64,000 nt of DNA from Diphasiastrum complanatum (GCA_029204225.1 CM055101.1:42558927-42622926); one strand, 5' to 3'. Positions 38,301 to 51,171 are shown, numbered from the stretch's first letter. Numbers and translations: made by a program. The notes: generated from the sequence alone by a model not told the origin.

Positions 38301-38810
38301 GTAGATTGAGGGAAAATAATGTATTTGAATTTTTCTTCTATAAAACATGAGCTAAAAATGTATAATGATCTTAATGAAAGTCAAGTTGGAAGTCTTATTG
38401 CACTTTTGTCTTCCAAATTGTAAAATTTCATAGACTTTTGAGTTTGATTTTATATTCATTTTTCAAATACAATCAATTTGAAATTATTAATGTTCTAGTC
38501 ATTCTAATGAGTTTTAAATAAGTTAAATATGTATGTTTAAATTTTTTTCTATAATACAAGTGAATCTTAGATATTTTAAAATGGTTCAAATTACTTATAA
38601 TCATAATTATTTTTCAAAATTTAACATTATAAAATTTGAAAACTTCACACACTTCTGAAAATTTTTAAATCAATAATTTATTCACAATCGAATTTATTTA
38701 ATAGAAACAAATTTCAAAAAACAAAATTTTTTTTTGATAGCTTAAATCAGATCTTGATTTTCATGAAATTTTTGAAACTGTGGATGAAAGAAACATCAAA
38801 TACTTAGGTA

Positions 38811-39064
38811 GGCTTTGATACCATGTGAAAATTCACATGTGTGGAAATGCCCTAATGTGTGAGAATGAATTCCTAAGCAAAGCTTTTGTACTTTAGATTA
38901 ACACTAGATTGAAATCCAAGATCTATGTCAAGATCTAAGGCAAAGAGGCAAAGATAGATGCATAGATTAAATACCAAAGTAGTTTCACACGTGGGAAAAG
39001 TACATCATGAAAAGACTAAGGCAAATTAAGCTCCTCTCCTCGGGTAGAGAGAGAATGGAGTAGT
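38811..39064 (-). repeat. LTR end and PBS of another copia copy
   Basis: On the minus strand, TGGTATCAAAGCC (38823-38811) is a primer-binding site directly after an LTR end ...GAATTTTCACA (38824). The LTR part runs up to about 39064, where plus-strand RT coding sequence of a different copy begins, so the two are joined by rearrangement or nested insertion. Confidence 0.65.
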
Positions 39065-40429
39065 TTGCCCTCAGGTAGCAAACACAAGGCAAAGTTAATT
39101 GCCAAAGGATATGCTCAAGCAAAGGGCATAGATTTTGAAGAAACTTTTGCACCTGTGGCCAAGATGGTCACAATAAGGTTACTTCTTGCACTTGCTTTAC
39201 ATTGTGGTTGGATGCTCTTTCAAGTAGATGTTTCTAATGCATTCTTAAATGGTTATTTGGAAGAAGACATCTTCATAAAGCAGCCCCAAGGCTTCATCAA
39301 GCTCGTGATGGAAGGTAAAGTATGTCATCTTCAAAGGTGCTTATATGGTTTGAAGCAAGCATCAAGATCTTGGAATTCAAGACTTCATGATTTCTTAGTT
39401 TCTATTGGATTCACTCAAAGTGAATATGATCTAACTTTGTACATAATGTATGATGTAAATGGCATTGTACTTTTATTGATTTATGTAGATGGCATCATCC
39501 TTAGTGGGGATAACATTGATGGTATTGAGAAAACCAAGAAAAATCTATCACTAAAATTTAAGATGGTAGATCTTGGTCAACTTCACTTTATATTGGACAT
39601 AGAAGTACTTAGAGGTTCAGATTTCATCTTCATTAGTCAAACTAAGTATGCTCAAAGTTTGCTCAATAGATTCAAGATGCAAGATTGCAAGCATGTAGAA
39701 ACACCAATGGAGCAAAATGTAAAAGTGCCCATAAAAGTGATGAAGCATCCTTTATGGAAATCACTTTTTATAGGCAACTTATAGGCTCCTTAATGTGGAT
39801 CACCATAACTAGGCATGATCTATGCTTTAGTGTGTGTAGGCTAAGTCAATATATGCAAGATCCATTAGTGATACATTGGAAAAATGCTAAAAGGATCTTG
39901 AGAGACATCTCGGGTACTCTAGATCATGGAATTGTCTATAGAGGAGATGTCATTGATTTGCATGCCTTTAGTGACTCGGATTTTGCAGGTGACAAAAGGG
40001 ATAGGAAGTCCACAAGTGGCTATGCAACATTCATTGGTTTGTCAAAGAAACAAGAAACCATCTCACTGTTCTTCAACTGAAGCCAAGTATAAAGCTCTCA
40101 CCACTACAACAAAGGAGCTATTATGGACCAAGAGGCTACTTATGGAGCTGAAAGTCATGAGTTTAGATGTTGTTCCAACTCTCTACAATTACAACATTTC
40201 AGCCCAACACCTTGCAACCAATCCAATCTTCCATGCAATGTCAAAACACATTGAGATCTCTCATCATTTTGTGAGAGAGAAGGTGCAATCAAAGGAGATA
40301 TCTTTGGAGCATGTGGCAAGTAGTGAATGTATTGCTGATATCCTCACTAAACCACTTCAAAGAGCTGCATTTATGAAGTTAAGATCAGCCCTAGGGTTGA
40401 TAAGCAAGTCTATGTTATCTTCAAACTAG
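39065..40429 (+). pseudogene. Copia reverse transcriptase-RNase H (element D), catalytic site mutated
   Basis: RT: KGYAQAKGIDFEETFAPVAK, VDVSNAFLNGYLEEDIFIKQ, CLYGLKQASRSWNSRL. The RT active site, normally YVDD, is YVDG (residues 140-143 of the frame from 39065), removing the second catalytic Asp. RNase H follows in other frames: LMWITITRHDLCFSVCRLSQ (39685-40080), then STEAKYKAL...EISHHFVREKV (to the stop at 40429), so at least two frameshifts. Integrase is absent upstream; the 5' side is joined to an opposite-strand LTR at about 39064. The 3' end is intact, with polypurine tract and LTR. Confidence 0.88.
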
Positions 40430-40431
40430 TT

Positions 40432-40957
40432 GTGAGGAGGAGTGTTAAATTTACACAAGCTAGTTTGCACAATTACCACTTGTAAATGACTTTGAGGCCA
40501 TGTTGTGGGATGTCACACGTGCCAAAAGAATAGGATACCTTATTCTAAGTCAAATCATTAATCTAGATCTTGAATGGTACCTTTGGGATATGTCCAAAGA
40601 GTGCATAGATAGGGTAGAGAAAAAGTAGGAGCTAAAAATAGCATTTTTCTCATTGTTTTTGGACCTTGAGGCATTGACCCTAAATAGGGTGGATCAAGTG
40701 GATATTTAGGCTAGATGTTAGGGTTAGGTTATGATGAATACATAGAAGCCCTAATATGCTCAGATCCGAGATCTACATGTATAAATATGTGATGGGATTT
40801 CCATCCAATTATGAGCAAAATCGAGATTTTCCTTCTTGACTAGTTTGAGTCTATGATTTGATTGATGAATGCTATTGGCATAGGATTTTTTGTGATGATT
40901 GAATGAGTTTGGAATTGCAGGTATAGTACACAGGCAGCAGCAGGCCGTACTTTCACA
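40432..40957 (+). repeat. Polypurine tract and 3' LTR of element D (~515 bp)
   Basis: GTGAGGAGGAG (40432-40442) immediately precedes TGTTAAATTTACACAAGC; the LTR ends CCGTACTTTCACA at 40957. TG...CA ends and the TTTCACA end match the LTR style of element A, so the two belong to related lineages. The partner 5' LTR is not in the window. Confidence 0.82.
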
Positions 40958-41099
40958 CATGTGAAGGGTTTTGGAGCTAATTCATGGGGTTCAAGCAAAG
41001 ATAAGCTAGGAATCAATGCATTGATTAGTAATCTAGCTTCTAGATCTTGTTTGGATCTTAAGTAGGTGCTTTCTCCATCATTTTTAGGATAAAATGAGA

Positions 41100-42656
41100 T
41101 TATTTTGCTGCATTTTTATCATCAAATTCAGGAGTGTTCTCACTAGGTATATTCATGGCATTAAGTTTAAGAATCTCATCATTGCAACAAATTAAGTTTT
41201 TGTGAAAACATAAATAAAATTTATACTCTGTGCTATTTACTAAAGAGTTAAGCTCATGTTTAGTAAGGTTGAATACTAGTAGCATCAACACTTAAACTAG
41301 CACTTATCTTTATTAAAGAACAATCATGCATAAAAGTTAATGATTTTTCAACAAAATCAGTTTTTAAAGATTTATTCTTATCATAATGCCATTGTTGCCC
41401 AAGAACAACATCCACGTTTGCCAAATTAACGGCATCAAATTCTAGTTTTTTAGAATAATCCTGTATGTGTAATGATACATTAGGAACCACATAATCCATG
41501 GGGTCGTAATGACATCCAGACGCCATTGTCACACAATATTTCTTCTCACTTTTTTTGATAGGAAGGTTTAGCATCTGCACCAAATTTGTATTTATAAAAT
41601 TATGAGTGGATCCTGTGTCCTCCAATTTATAAAGTACATTAAAATGTCCTCCAATTTTATCCTTAATGCAAATTAAGTCATTAGGTCCATAAAATATTGA
41701 ACTAATAAAACAAATATCCATCTCATTACTTTGAGATATGATACCTGAGGTTGAGGCTTTGTTTTTGACACAATCCTGCACAAGGTGACCCTCTCCATTG
41801 CACTGGAAGCAAAGATTCTTCTTTCGAGCTTCCGCTAGGTCCTTCTTGCCACCTTGACGCTTATTAAATTGGTGTTTGGGTTTTTTAGAACTGGGATTTG
41901 AAGATGCCTCATTGGTAACTTTCTTATCTTTTTAAAAAAAAATTGGAAACCCTTCTTTTGCTCATTAGGGTGATGACTCTTATGTGGCTTATGAGTATCA
42001 CCAATTTTTTTTTGCAGCCCTAATGGCATCTTCTAGGGTGTTAGGATAGTTCTTTCTAACATCCACTTGATAGTCTTTAGGTAAACCATCAATAAACATG
42101 AGCATCTGTATCTTTGGAGGTATTTCACTATAAAGAGGAGTAAGATATTCATGGAAATCTTGAATGAATTGATCAAGGCCTTTAGTCATGGTTAATCCTA
42201 AAAGCTTTTGAAAATGTTCATAATCATCTAACAAGGGAAGAAAGTATTCCTTAAATACTAGGCAAAATGCCTCCCTTGTTAAGGGTTGTTTTTCTTTGGC
42301 TACTAAATCCTCCCACCAAACTAAGGCTTTTCCATCCAAAAACATAGTGGCAGAGGAAAGTTTCTCACTTTCAGAAAATATATCTATAGCAAAATATTTA
42401 TTCCAAACATTAAGCCATGAATTAACTACTTGTAGACTCCTCTCTTTCTTTTCTCCTTTATACTCTTTAACGGGAGGAGGTACTACATGCTTTCGATGAT
42501 TAGCCACCTTAGATTCAAGGGCTAGATTCTTCAAATTAGTTTCATGTAGTTGTTGGTTTGTTTCCTGGATTTGTTGGTAGATAATTTGTAGTGCTTGTGC
42601 CACACTATCGGGTTTAGATAAATCAAAGGTAGGATTAGAGGTTGATTGATCCATGG
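41100..42656 (-). pseudogene. Ty3/gypsy gag-zinc knuckle-protease fragment (element E)
   Basis: From about 42654 (MDQSTSNPTFDL...) to 41998: retrotransposon gag with a helical N-terminus and the typical WWEDLVAKEKQPLTREAFCL ... FIDGLPKDYQVDV core. A frame change near 42000 leads to a basic linker, then CFQCNGEGHLVQDC (zinc knuckle, about 41815-41770) and the aspartic protease (41781-41260) with EDTGSTHNFIN, active-site triplet DTG, and VVLGQQWHYDKNKSLKTDF. RT is absent. The start abuts a copia fragment on the other strand at about 42657. The DTG-protease order marks gypsy rather than copia. Confidence 0.85.
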
Positions 42657-43045
42657 GAGTGTGGAGCATTTGAAGATCTTTGGTAGTACTTGCTATGGCA
42701 GCTCATCTTTTGGATTCTTGAAGGGAATCTTTGTTGGCTATAGTGAATTAAAGAAAGCTTATAGGGTTTACATTCCTAAGTCAAAGAAACTTCACATTTC
42801 TAAGGATGTTGTCTTTGAAGAGGAGAATGTGGATAAGCTGGATGTTGATCAATCTAACATTTTTGAAGGTAATGAAGATGGTTCTTTAAATGGTGATGGT
42901 GGAGATGCCTCTCCAAGTCAAGTTCTAAAAAGATCCTCAAGGGAAAGACAAAAGCCATCTAGGTTTACATATGATGAGAAGGGTAAGCAAGTGGAAATGA
43001 CTCACTTTGCTTTACTCACATGTTTTGGTTCATCTTCTTGGTTCA
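42657..43045 (+). pseudogene. Copia integrase C-terminal fragment (element F)
   Basis: The frame gives VEHLKIFGSTCY, FLKGIFVGYSELKKAYRVY and LHISKDVVFEE, the characteristic segment after the integrase core of copia elements, followed by an acidic linker and SSRERQKPSRFTYDE, the usual lead-in to RT. The RT itself is missing and the frame ends in unrelated sequence after 43045. Confidence 0.85.
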
Positions 43046-46000
43046 TCCAACATGTACCGACTCCACATGCAGTGATTTACAACAAAATCAATTTTTTTTT
43101 ATGTATACTACCTAACTGAGCTGAAAACTCATTTTTAGCCAACTTTTATGTAAACTATACTCATGCATGAAATTTCATCCACATAACTATTGTAAATCAC
43201 CGTGTTATCTTCACATACATACAAAGTGAATTAAATTTTTTTTCCCCATAGAGGGCATGCAACCTATAGCTTAACATTTCAACATGCCAGAACAATTCGA
43301 AAACTTGTCAATTTTTTAACTAATAATTGATAAACTTTCGACGACCATAACTTTTGCTACAGAGCACCAAATTGGATGCTCTAAAGCACAATATAGAGAG
43401 AGAAGATGTTAGTAAGAGGGCTTTCATGTCACCATGGACTGTACTTGTCACACATGTGAGAATGTTGAAAATTCCAATTGGAAGGTGCACTTTTTCAGGA
43501 TAAAATTTTCAAAAACCATATTTATACTTCACATGCCATCAAATATAAATTACAAACAGTCTGAGAGGTCGCCAAGCATGAAAAGTTCATCGATTTGTTG
43601 CCTAAGACTGCAAGCACCAAAATAGCTATATGAGGGCTTGAATGAGAGGTAGTTTTGACCTACCTTTTAGCTTGCATGTAGATCCATAGGCTTCAGGCTC
43701 TGTAAACAGAGATATTCATGCCCAAGAAACCACAATAATACACTAATCTTTTTTAATGTTTATATGATACCAATAGTCTATTGAACATGTTCACAACCAC
43801 TGGAAAGCTTCATTGCACTTATGAGAACATGCAAAGTTTACATGCATGCAAAGATTGCATCATAGAAAATGATTTAATCTATAAAAGTGTAAAAAAATAA
43901 TAATTAAAAAACCATGTTATTTAAAAAAAGTTCTGATGGATCACAACCACATGCAAGTGCTATTGACTCTTATTGATTATTTTATGGACTCTTATTGATT
44001 GATGGTTAGAAAATTCAAAACATAAAAGTGCTTTAAAGTGATACATGCATCAAGGAATAAAAAGAAGCAAAGTGTTCCATGGTATTTTAAGGATAAGTGC
44101 AAATTTCACTTTTGGTGAAATGCAATTAAAAGTCACATGCTACAAGTCAAAATTGAAAACAAATTATATTGTTGATGCTAAGAAATCACATACATTCACT
44201 CAAAGACAAACAACACATTGTATTCTTTATGTGCATAAGCAAAAGTTCATGAACAAATATCAAAGGGGAGAACATAAATGTATGCAAATCTCTACATTGA
44301 AACCCAAAAAAAGAACTTACGCTTTTTGTCCAAAAAACATGCTAAATTTGATAATTTTTCGTTTCTACAACACCACAAAAACTCTACAAAAGTGACAAAA
44401 ACTTAGTGACATTAATGAAATAAATAATGCAATATTTAACAAGGGATTCATGTTTGAAGTTGGAAAATATAAAATCTCTAAGAGGCTACTAGTTTGTAGA
44501 CTCCAAATCACCTTAGAAATACTCTATTGTCACTTTATGATACGTTTGCTACAAAGAACAAACTTCAACAAATTATTTTAAAGAGATTCAATGGTATTAT
44601 TTTACATCACAAGAATTTTATTATCAATTGTTGTTAAAGAATAACTATAATCATGAACTACTATCATGCACCACAATTACATACAACAAACTTCATGCAA
44701 TTGGTGGACAAGTTAAAAAGCTCATTACCATTTGAATACTATGACTTCATCATACATCGATATCAACAATGTGAAATGACACATCAAATGCTACCTAAAA
44801 AATGACTATTTTGCATTGATGCATTTTCAGCCATATCTTTCAAAGTGACTAATCAAATTACCTCCAATCTTACTCAATGATTTTTTTCCCCCTTGCAAAC
44901 ATTTTCAAGAAACCCAATTCCCTCTACTCTTGGAAAGGCCTTAGGTGTATCATGAATTTTCAGCCATGTCTTTGAAAGCAATTAAATACATTGCCTGCAA
45001 TGTTACTCAATGATTTTTGCCCTTTCAAACATTTTCAAAAAACCCAAGTCACCTCTACTTGGCAACAAATGAAGCTCAACAACATTCCTTTTTCATATAA
45101 GCTTAACAAGTGAAGAAGCTACAATATGTGCTTAACTTGATTGTTAGAAAGAGCTCAATCATATCCTTCTTTTCATGATCATCTGTGAAGATGATCAGCA
45201 TCTTGTAGAACTTAATGATGCAGCAGAGGATGAGTGATATTATGTTTGTGAGACTCATATGATCTTTTGAAAATGCCATAGGGAGGGAGCTTGGTGGCTT
45301 GATCTTGCTTAGAAAAGAACTTGAAGTTTGCTGCAACCGGATCAACAAAAAGAATATTTGGCAAGATGTCTAAAATCTTGAAGAGCACATGTCTGCTTAA
45401 TACGTTGATGATTTAGAAGAAGTTAGACTAAGTATCGGTTTACTTCTGTTTAAGAGGCGCTCTCCAAAGTCACTTTTATTATAGCTTAAATGTTGAATGA
45501 TTAAATACCTGATGATGCGTATCAAGTTCATGTGATCAAACCGAATCTCAGCGTAGCAGCTAAGCTTCTGCATTAAATTGCAGTGTGCTGTATGAATCTG
45601 AGTGATTTCTGATGCATGAGCTCTAACAGTACTATACTTGTGCTCCAACCGGCACGAAGTTCGAACTATCATATATTTTACTGGCATGTACCAATTTGGG
45701 AACTGCCTCCAAGTTGAAATCTCACACTGGATGGATAGCAGGCTCCAGCAGAGATCTTTATTTATAGACTTGAAATCAGAAGCGTTTTTCATTGACTCAA
45801 AGTTAGTACAGTATTCAAGAGCTACCACCTAGCAGCATTTGTAGTACCTACGTGCTGTAACATATAGATCTTACACGACTGATCCGTCTCGGTAATGTGA
45901 AAACACTGTGAGCAAGAGGTAACAAACTGTGGTAACAGTCTCCTGTACTACTGTAGGCTTGGAATCGATGCTCCAAGGGTGGCTAGCTGGATGATCTTAG

Positions 46001-48185
46001 GGACTAGACACTGGACTGAACTGAAAGTTCTTGAGTCAGGAGTCTGAGTTGGAGGACTATTGACTATCTCAGGAGTGTAGGCTTTGGATTGTACTCATAC
46101 CCTGTATAGCTATAGTTGCAGTGATACAGTGTATGCAACTGATACTCATAACGTGACAAAGGTTCGACTACGTCAACTGATTGCACGTAGACCTCTGAGC
46201 AGTCTGTATATGATGATGACAAACTGCAGTCTTCATATGTTTATGGCTTTCCAGTATCCAGAAATTATGTCTAAAAATGTAGCTGACAAAAACTTATAGC
46301 TTCAGTTTTCGATCCCGATTCCCAGTCAAGTGTATCAACTATCAACTATCAAGTATGAGTATAAAATCCACCGGGAAATATTATTCATTAGTCACCATTC
46401 AACACCTGAGTCTCGCCGGAGGAATCCGCTAGAGCTTAATGCATTAAGCTCTTATTGTTCATAAGCTCAACCAGAATCAAGCACATATGAAGGACATACA
46501 GAGAGAAATCCAAATTCAAGAGAAAAAGCTTGTTATACTCAAGTTCGAAGTAAGAGAAAACAAGTAGAACATTACGACCGACATTCCAGCCAAGTGATGA
46601 AGAACTGGGTCCTGGAGTCATCATCCTGGTTGCAGCAAATTGTGATATTGGAGTGAGAATTCTGAAAGTAATTATGCTTAAAAGATATGGAAAATCAACG
46701 GTTTGACATGACTGTCACTGTTCATCCATTACACCACTGTGACACTCTAACCGCATGATCACGCGCTCTGTGCTCAGCAGTGCCCGGATATGCAGTTGCA
46801 TGGGATGGACTGAGCTGAGTGCTCTGAAAAGAAATGGGCATTATGTGAGAAACTAGAATGGAGCCGGCGTCTTTTCCTGAAAATCCCGTGCCATAAAGGG
46901 TGAAAACTTTCAAGATGTTGACTTCCAAAAACACTCCATGGTTTTTATATCTTGTAGGAAATTCTATGGTTAAACAGTATATACTAGAATTTAAACTCGA
47001 AAATTGAAATTCTATTATTAGCTGAGTGCTCTGCCAAGATGGACTGAGCTGAGTGCTCTGCCACGACGGTAAGCTATGGCGACAATCGTTCAAAGCTGAC
47101 GTGTCTGAGTTTTGAGTTAAAAATGTGTTCTTTTTTATATTTGTTAGATTGCGATATGTAAGTCATTTTTTGACATGCATGGCATAAGGCAATGTTTCTC
47201 TCTATTTTTCATAATTCGCTGAACTTAAATTTCATTAAGCTCATTGATGTTGCTCGTGATCTTTCATAATGCCTTATACTTAGATTTCATCAAGCTCACT
47301 TATCAAATCATTCCATCAATGTAAGGCTAAAAGCGCTAATCTATTTGAGTGAAAACAAAAAGTGCATCCCAACAATGCTTAAGTGGTATATGAAGTTATA
47401 ACATTCTTCACAGTGAAACTTCCATACAGATTAATACCTATTAGAGTAGCCAAGTTGAATCATAGTCTCTACTTGTCCTCCTTGATGCAAGTTCAAATAT
47501 TTTATTTGCATAAAATGATGCCAGTGCATAATATGACCGCAGAAAAGAAGGTTCTGAAGAGGCTGAAGGAAACAAATAATAGGAGTCTTTATACATAGCA
47601 ATTTCTTGTTGATAAGGGCAGGAAGAGACCTGAGAAAATATTTAATAATAGGAATCTTTTTAAAAATTTGAATCTTCTGACTATGAGAACCATATAACTA
47701 CCTAATGCAAGTAGTGACATTTATTTGTTAGTTTTGTCAACATGCTAGTAACTTATACTTTACTACTAGGCTATTAACAGTTAGAGGTTTATTTTAATCT
47801 AAAAACTATTGGCTCCGTATTGGGCAAGCCCAACCCAATCACTCTACGCCATATAAGGTGAGGAATCTACAAAGTCCATCAACCAATAGATTGATTAAAA
47901 ATTCTAATGGCCAATTTTGCAAGTAGGAAAAAAAAAATCTCAAAAGTGAAATCTCAGAAGCATATCTAAGTGGACTTACCTGAGGAGGATCCTACATCTA
48001 CATCCAGTGTCCACCGCGATTGTCAGTTCTCGTCCTTTGTTGTCATTGCTTGGCATGTACTACAACAGTAAGATATATAGATCAGATCTGATGCAAAAAG
48101 AAAAAAACCCAACAGGGTTTACCAACTTGTTGCTGCTGTATGTCATTTATGTGCGCATGCCCATTGCCCACAATAGCAAAAGCAA

Positions 48186-48188
<3 letters not shown>
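43046..48188. other. Long stretch without recognised gene
   Basis: AT-rich to 45100, then more complex sequence. The 143-codon minus ORF at 45397-45828 has no recognisable domain and atypical composition. Three copies of GCTGAGTGCTCTG occur at 46812-47060. Nothing else could be supported. Confidence 0.4.
44823..45060. repeat. Two tandem ~108-bp units
   Basis: 44823-44932 and 44955-45060 share TTTTCAGCCAT(A/G)TCTTT, TTACTCAATGATTTTT and AAACATTTTCAA(G/A)AAACCCAA in the same order, about 132 bp apart. Old direct duplication. Confidence 0.8.

Positions 48189-48258
<70 letters not shown>
48189..48258. repeat. (GA)n microsatellite, ~35 units
   Basis: Uninterrupted GA tract of about 70 bp; flanks do not resemble those of the tracts near 33-35 kb. 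Confidence 0.98.
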
Positions 48259-48262
<4 letters not shown>

Positions 48263-49460
48263 TTCAATGGACGTTACATTGATGAATTGTGTATGTATGG
48301 CATATATATTATAACCTGGAGGCTGCAGCTGCTATATTTATTGAGCCAGCAGGTCAACGTTGAGACAGCAGATGCTGCAGGCTGCAGGATTGGCAGTTGC
48401 CCGTGGGTATACGAGGACTCACAATGCACTAAAATTCTAAATTGAAGGGCAGTGCTCTAGAGTCTAGAAACCTCTTTTGAGTAATGCTAAAAAAAACTTC
48501 CATTTTTTTTTTATTCTTAGTTTTTGAAGACCATTACACATAAAAGGGTTTATATGCTTGTATACAAAACTCTGCAATGTTTTATGATATGGGTTTGTGA
48601 GATACTTTGCTGATTTTCCCATACTTTGCTGATTTTCCCCAGCATTGTTGATAAGTATCCTTCTCTTTTATATAAAAAAAAAAGCACAATACTTCAAATC
48701 ATGTGTTTTAAAAGGAGGTCTATTTTTCTTCTTACAATAAGTGGTGAGTTGGGCAAGACCTTAGAATTTGCACATGGTTTTTCTTTTTACTTCAATCCAA
48801 GAACACAAAAGAGAAAAAGGGCATATTTTTTCAATATTTTCTCCCATGGGTTGATTTTTAGAACTTAGAGCTAAGAATCCACCCTCACAAAAGGCTCGAA
48901 GTTGGCAAAACATTTTAGTTTGAGCTTTCCAAGAGCAAGAAGTTTGAGGAACTCAAGATTGGCTAAGAGCCATGCCCCATGGCCAAGGAACTGTTGTAAA
49001 GATGACTCAAGTGCACCTAGTGTGCCTCGTAAGACTCGAAGGGGTGACAATCCCAAAAGTCTCAAAGCAAGTTAGGAAGTCAAGGACTGAGCCTCTGACC
49101 CGTGGTGAGCCAATCAAGTAGTCATAAATCATGATCTAGCTCTGGAGCTCGAGTCATGGCCTAGTCAGGTCCTAGGACCCATGTCCAGGAGCTAAGGTGA
49201 TTTTGCATGATGGGACAGCTCTCGGGACCCATACCCTGGAGCTAGACTGACTTTGCCAGGCTTAATCAAATAAAAACTAAGTCCAGAAACACATGCTTAA
49301 CCATAAAGCACTATATTCCAAGATAGAGGGGGGACACCGAAACACATTAGAAGGGAAGGGAAAGCTTCTCAACATCCTGCTTACAAGACAAACACAAAGA
49401 GAACATTGTGGAGAAAAACTACCCAACCAATGAGAAGCCATCAATCTCTTGTAGCATCAC
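48259..49460. other. No recognised gene; short direct repeats
   Basis: Contains two tandem copies of ATACTTTGCTGATTTTCCC (about 48602-48640) and a direct repeat of GGACCCATxxCCxGGAGCTA with a 50-bp period (49175-49194 and 49225-49244). The part near 49834 may be the far side of a gypsy LTR. Confidence 0.45.
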
Positions 49461-49469
49461 CCCACCCTC

Positions 49470-49846
49470 GAGCCACGTGATATGATGCAAGTGTAGAGAG
49501 AGAAAAGTGGCAATGAAAATCAAGCAATGGAATGATAGGAGTGCGAGTTCCTACTAGGATATATAGGTGCTAGCCTCACCTATGGATGTGCCCATCAAGC
49601 TAGGTAAATCTCCAAAAACGCTCTTTATTACTATTGACACTCTACACATTCCTATAGCAGTCCTAACCCATGCACTAGCTCCATTAATGTGTTCGGGCCC
49701 TCACAAGGTTATTAATTACATTTCTGGCCTAGTTCGAAATAATGAGGCATAACCAATAATCTTGCATACTGGAGTACCGTGTATCCAAGTCTAGGATTCT
49801 ATCAAATCTTATATTTAGGACGTGGATGCAACATTCTTCCCCCCTT
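49470..49846 (-). repeat. Start of gypsy 3' LTR with polypurine tract (far end uncertain)
   Basis: On the minus strand the tract AAGGGGGGAAGAA (49846-49834) is followed at once by TGTTGCATCCACGTCC, a typical gypsy LTR start, downstream of an integrase C-terminus. The other LTR end could not be located because no second LTR copy is in the window; 49470 is only a guess. Confidence 0.55.
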
Positions 49847-49904
49847 GAACTGCTTCTGTCCTCAAAAGTGAAATTAGGGAAATTTTTCTTTATGTTTTCA
49901 ACTT

Positions 49905-50512
49905 TCTCCCACTAATCATTATCCGTTTGGCCCTTCCACCTAATCAAGCACTCAAAGATAAAACGATTTCTCAATTGTTTATCTTCGGTTCTGAGCACTT
50001 TCTCAAGTTCCAAAGGTACACTAAGCGACAAAATAACTAAATGGGATAAATCCTCATCAAATCCAATTGTATCATCTTCATGTAAACTAGATTTTAACTG
50101 GCTTACATGAAACATTGGGTGTGCAATAAATTTTCCTTAAAGATCTAGTTTGTAAGCTAAAGAACCAAAATTTCGTACAATCCTGAATGGTCCACAAAAT
50201 TCGATAGACAATTTATAATACTTCTCAGTATGTAATGCCCTACAACTTTTGGACTTCTCAAATATACCCAGTCACTTTTAAACCTCTGGGAGATCTCTTT
50301 AGATCGACATAGTGCTTAGCTCTGTCCTAAGCACTACAGATACTATCCTTAGCCACTTGCAACATTTCTTGCATATCATGCAGGAATCAGCAAGCTTATG
50401 GATCTTAACAAATTTTCGTCTCCACATTAACCATAGATCTAGGTTGAAAACTTTACATAAGCATAAGAGGACTGTAACGTATAGCAGAATGCTTTTTACT
50501 ATTGTATGCAAA
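49905..50512 (-). pseudogene. Ty3/gypsy integrase C-terminal fragment (element G)
   Basis: 50115-49912 gives MFHVSQLKSSL ... LRNRFIFECLIRWKGQ, the usual end of plant gypsy integrases (FHVSxLK ... xLRNR...E.LIxWKG, leading to a chromodomain-like tail). Upstream, 50512-50120, is the same region in broken frames (frameshifts and stops). It is cut at about 50512 by a plus-strand copia RT scrap. Confidence 0.75.
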
Positions 50513-50514
50513 CT

Positions 50515-50745
50515 CAATTAGAAGAATGTAATCTTTCCAATGAATTAGTTGAGGAAACCAAGATTGCACTTGGAAAAGAATTCAAGATGCAAGATCTTGG
50601 AAAAATTCACTACATTCTAGGATTGGGGATTGACTCTCTTAAAAATAAAGCTTTTGTATGTCAATCCAAGTATGCTCTTTCAAAGTTAAAAAAGTTCAAT
50701 ATGTTAGATTGTAAGAGTATAGAAACTCCTATGGAGCATTGTATC
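50515..50745 (+). pseudogene. Copia reverse transcriptase scrap (element H)
   Basis: About 75 codons: KIALGKEFKMQDLGKIHYIL, KAFVCQSKYALSKLKKFNML, DCKSIETPMEH. This is the connection between RT and RNase H of copia pol. The catalytic part is absent; the fragment ends just before the H3-like ORF. Confidence 0.85.
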
Positions 50746-50787
50746 CTAACTGTCACGCACAAGTCCGCTATCCCATAGGACACGTCC

Positions 50788-51105
50788 ATGGATAAGAGAA
50801 AGCAGACAAGGAGGGACTTCTTCTCTCCTGGATCATCCTCAGCCCCTGCGGTTGCCATTACACCACCCGCTAGACCTAGAACGCGCAACCGCAGTAGGTG
50901 GCTCTCTGAGATACGCAAGTATCAGAGATCAACAGCTTTGTTGATCCCAAGAGCTCCATTCTACCGTGCTGTCCAAAACATAACAAGAAATGATCTCGGA
51001 CAGCTAGTTAGATTCACACCTAGTGCTGTTCAGTGCCTTCAGGAGGCTGTTGAAGATTACATTAGCCTTTTTTTTGAGGATTGTTTTTTGCCACAGATTC
51101 TGTGA
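50788..51105 (+). CDS. Histone H3-fold ORF, CENH3-like, lacking helix 3
   Basis: Single-exon ORF of 105 codons. Residues 1-37 are a divergent basic tail rich in Ser/Pro/Arg, with no canonical H3 tail (no ARTKQT-type start). Residues 38-50 read RWLSEIRKYQRST, the alpha-N helix; 51-67 LLIPRAPFYRAVQNITR is alpha-1; 76-99 RFTPSAVQCLQEAVEDYI...FFED is alpha-2. LIPxAPFxRxV..IT, a non-canonical tail and a loop 1 one residue longer than in canonical H3 are features of centromeric H3 (CENH3). The ORF ends right after FED, so loop 2 and alpha-3 are missing, replaced by a short tail. It lies between a copia RT scrap and a copia 5' LTR, so it is probably a captured or retrocopied gene fragment; a working nucleosomal histone is unlikely. 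Confidence 0.7.
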   Translation: MDKRKQTRRDFFSPGSSSAPAVAITPPARPRTRNRSRWLSEIRKYQRSTALLIPRAPFYRAVQNITRNDLGQLVRFTPSAVQCLQEAVEDYISLFFEDCFLPQIL

Positions 51106-51171
51106 AGCCTAACCCGGAATCCATTGTAGATAACGCTGTTATTGATAATGTTGTAAATAGCTACATCTGTT

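Noticed and set aside
45397-45828. 143-codon minus-strand ORF
   Set aside because: No domain, no splice or homology support, Cys/His/Ile composition as in random AT-rich DNA.
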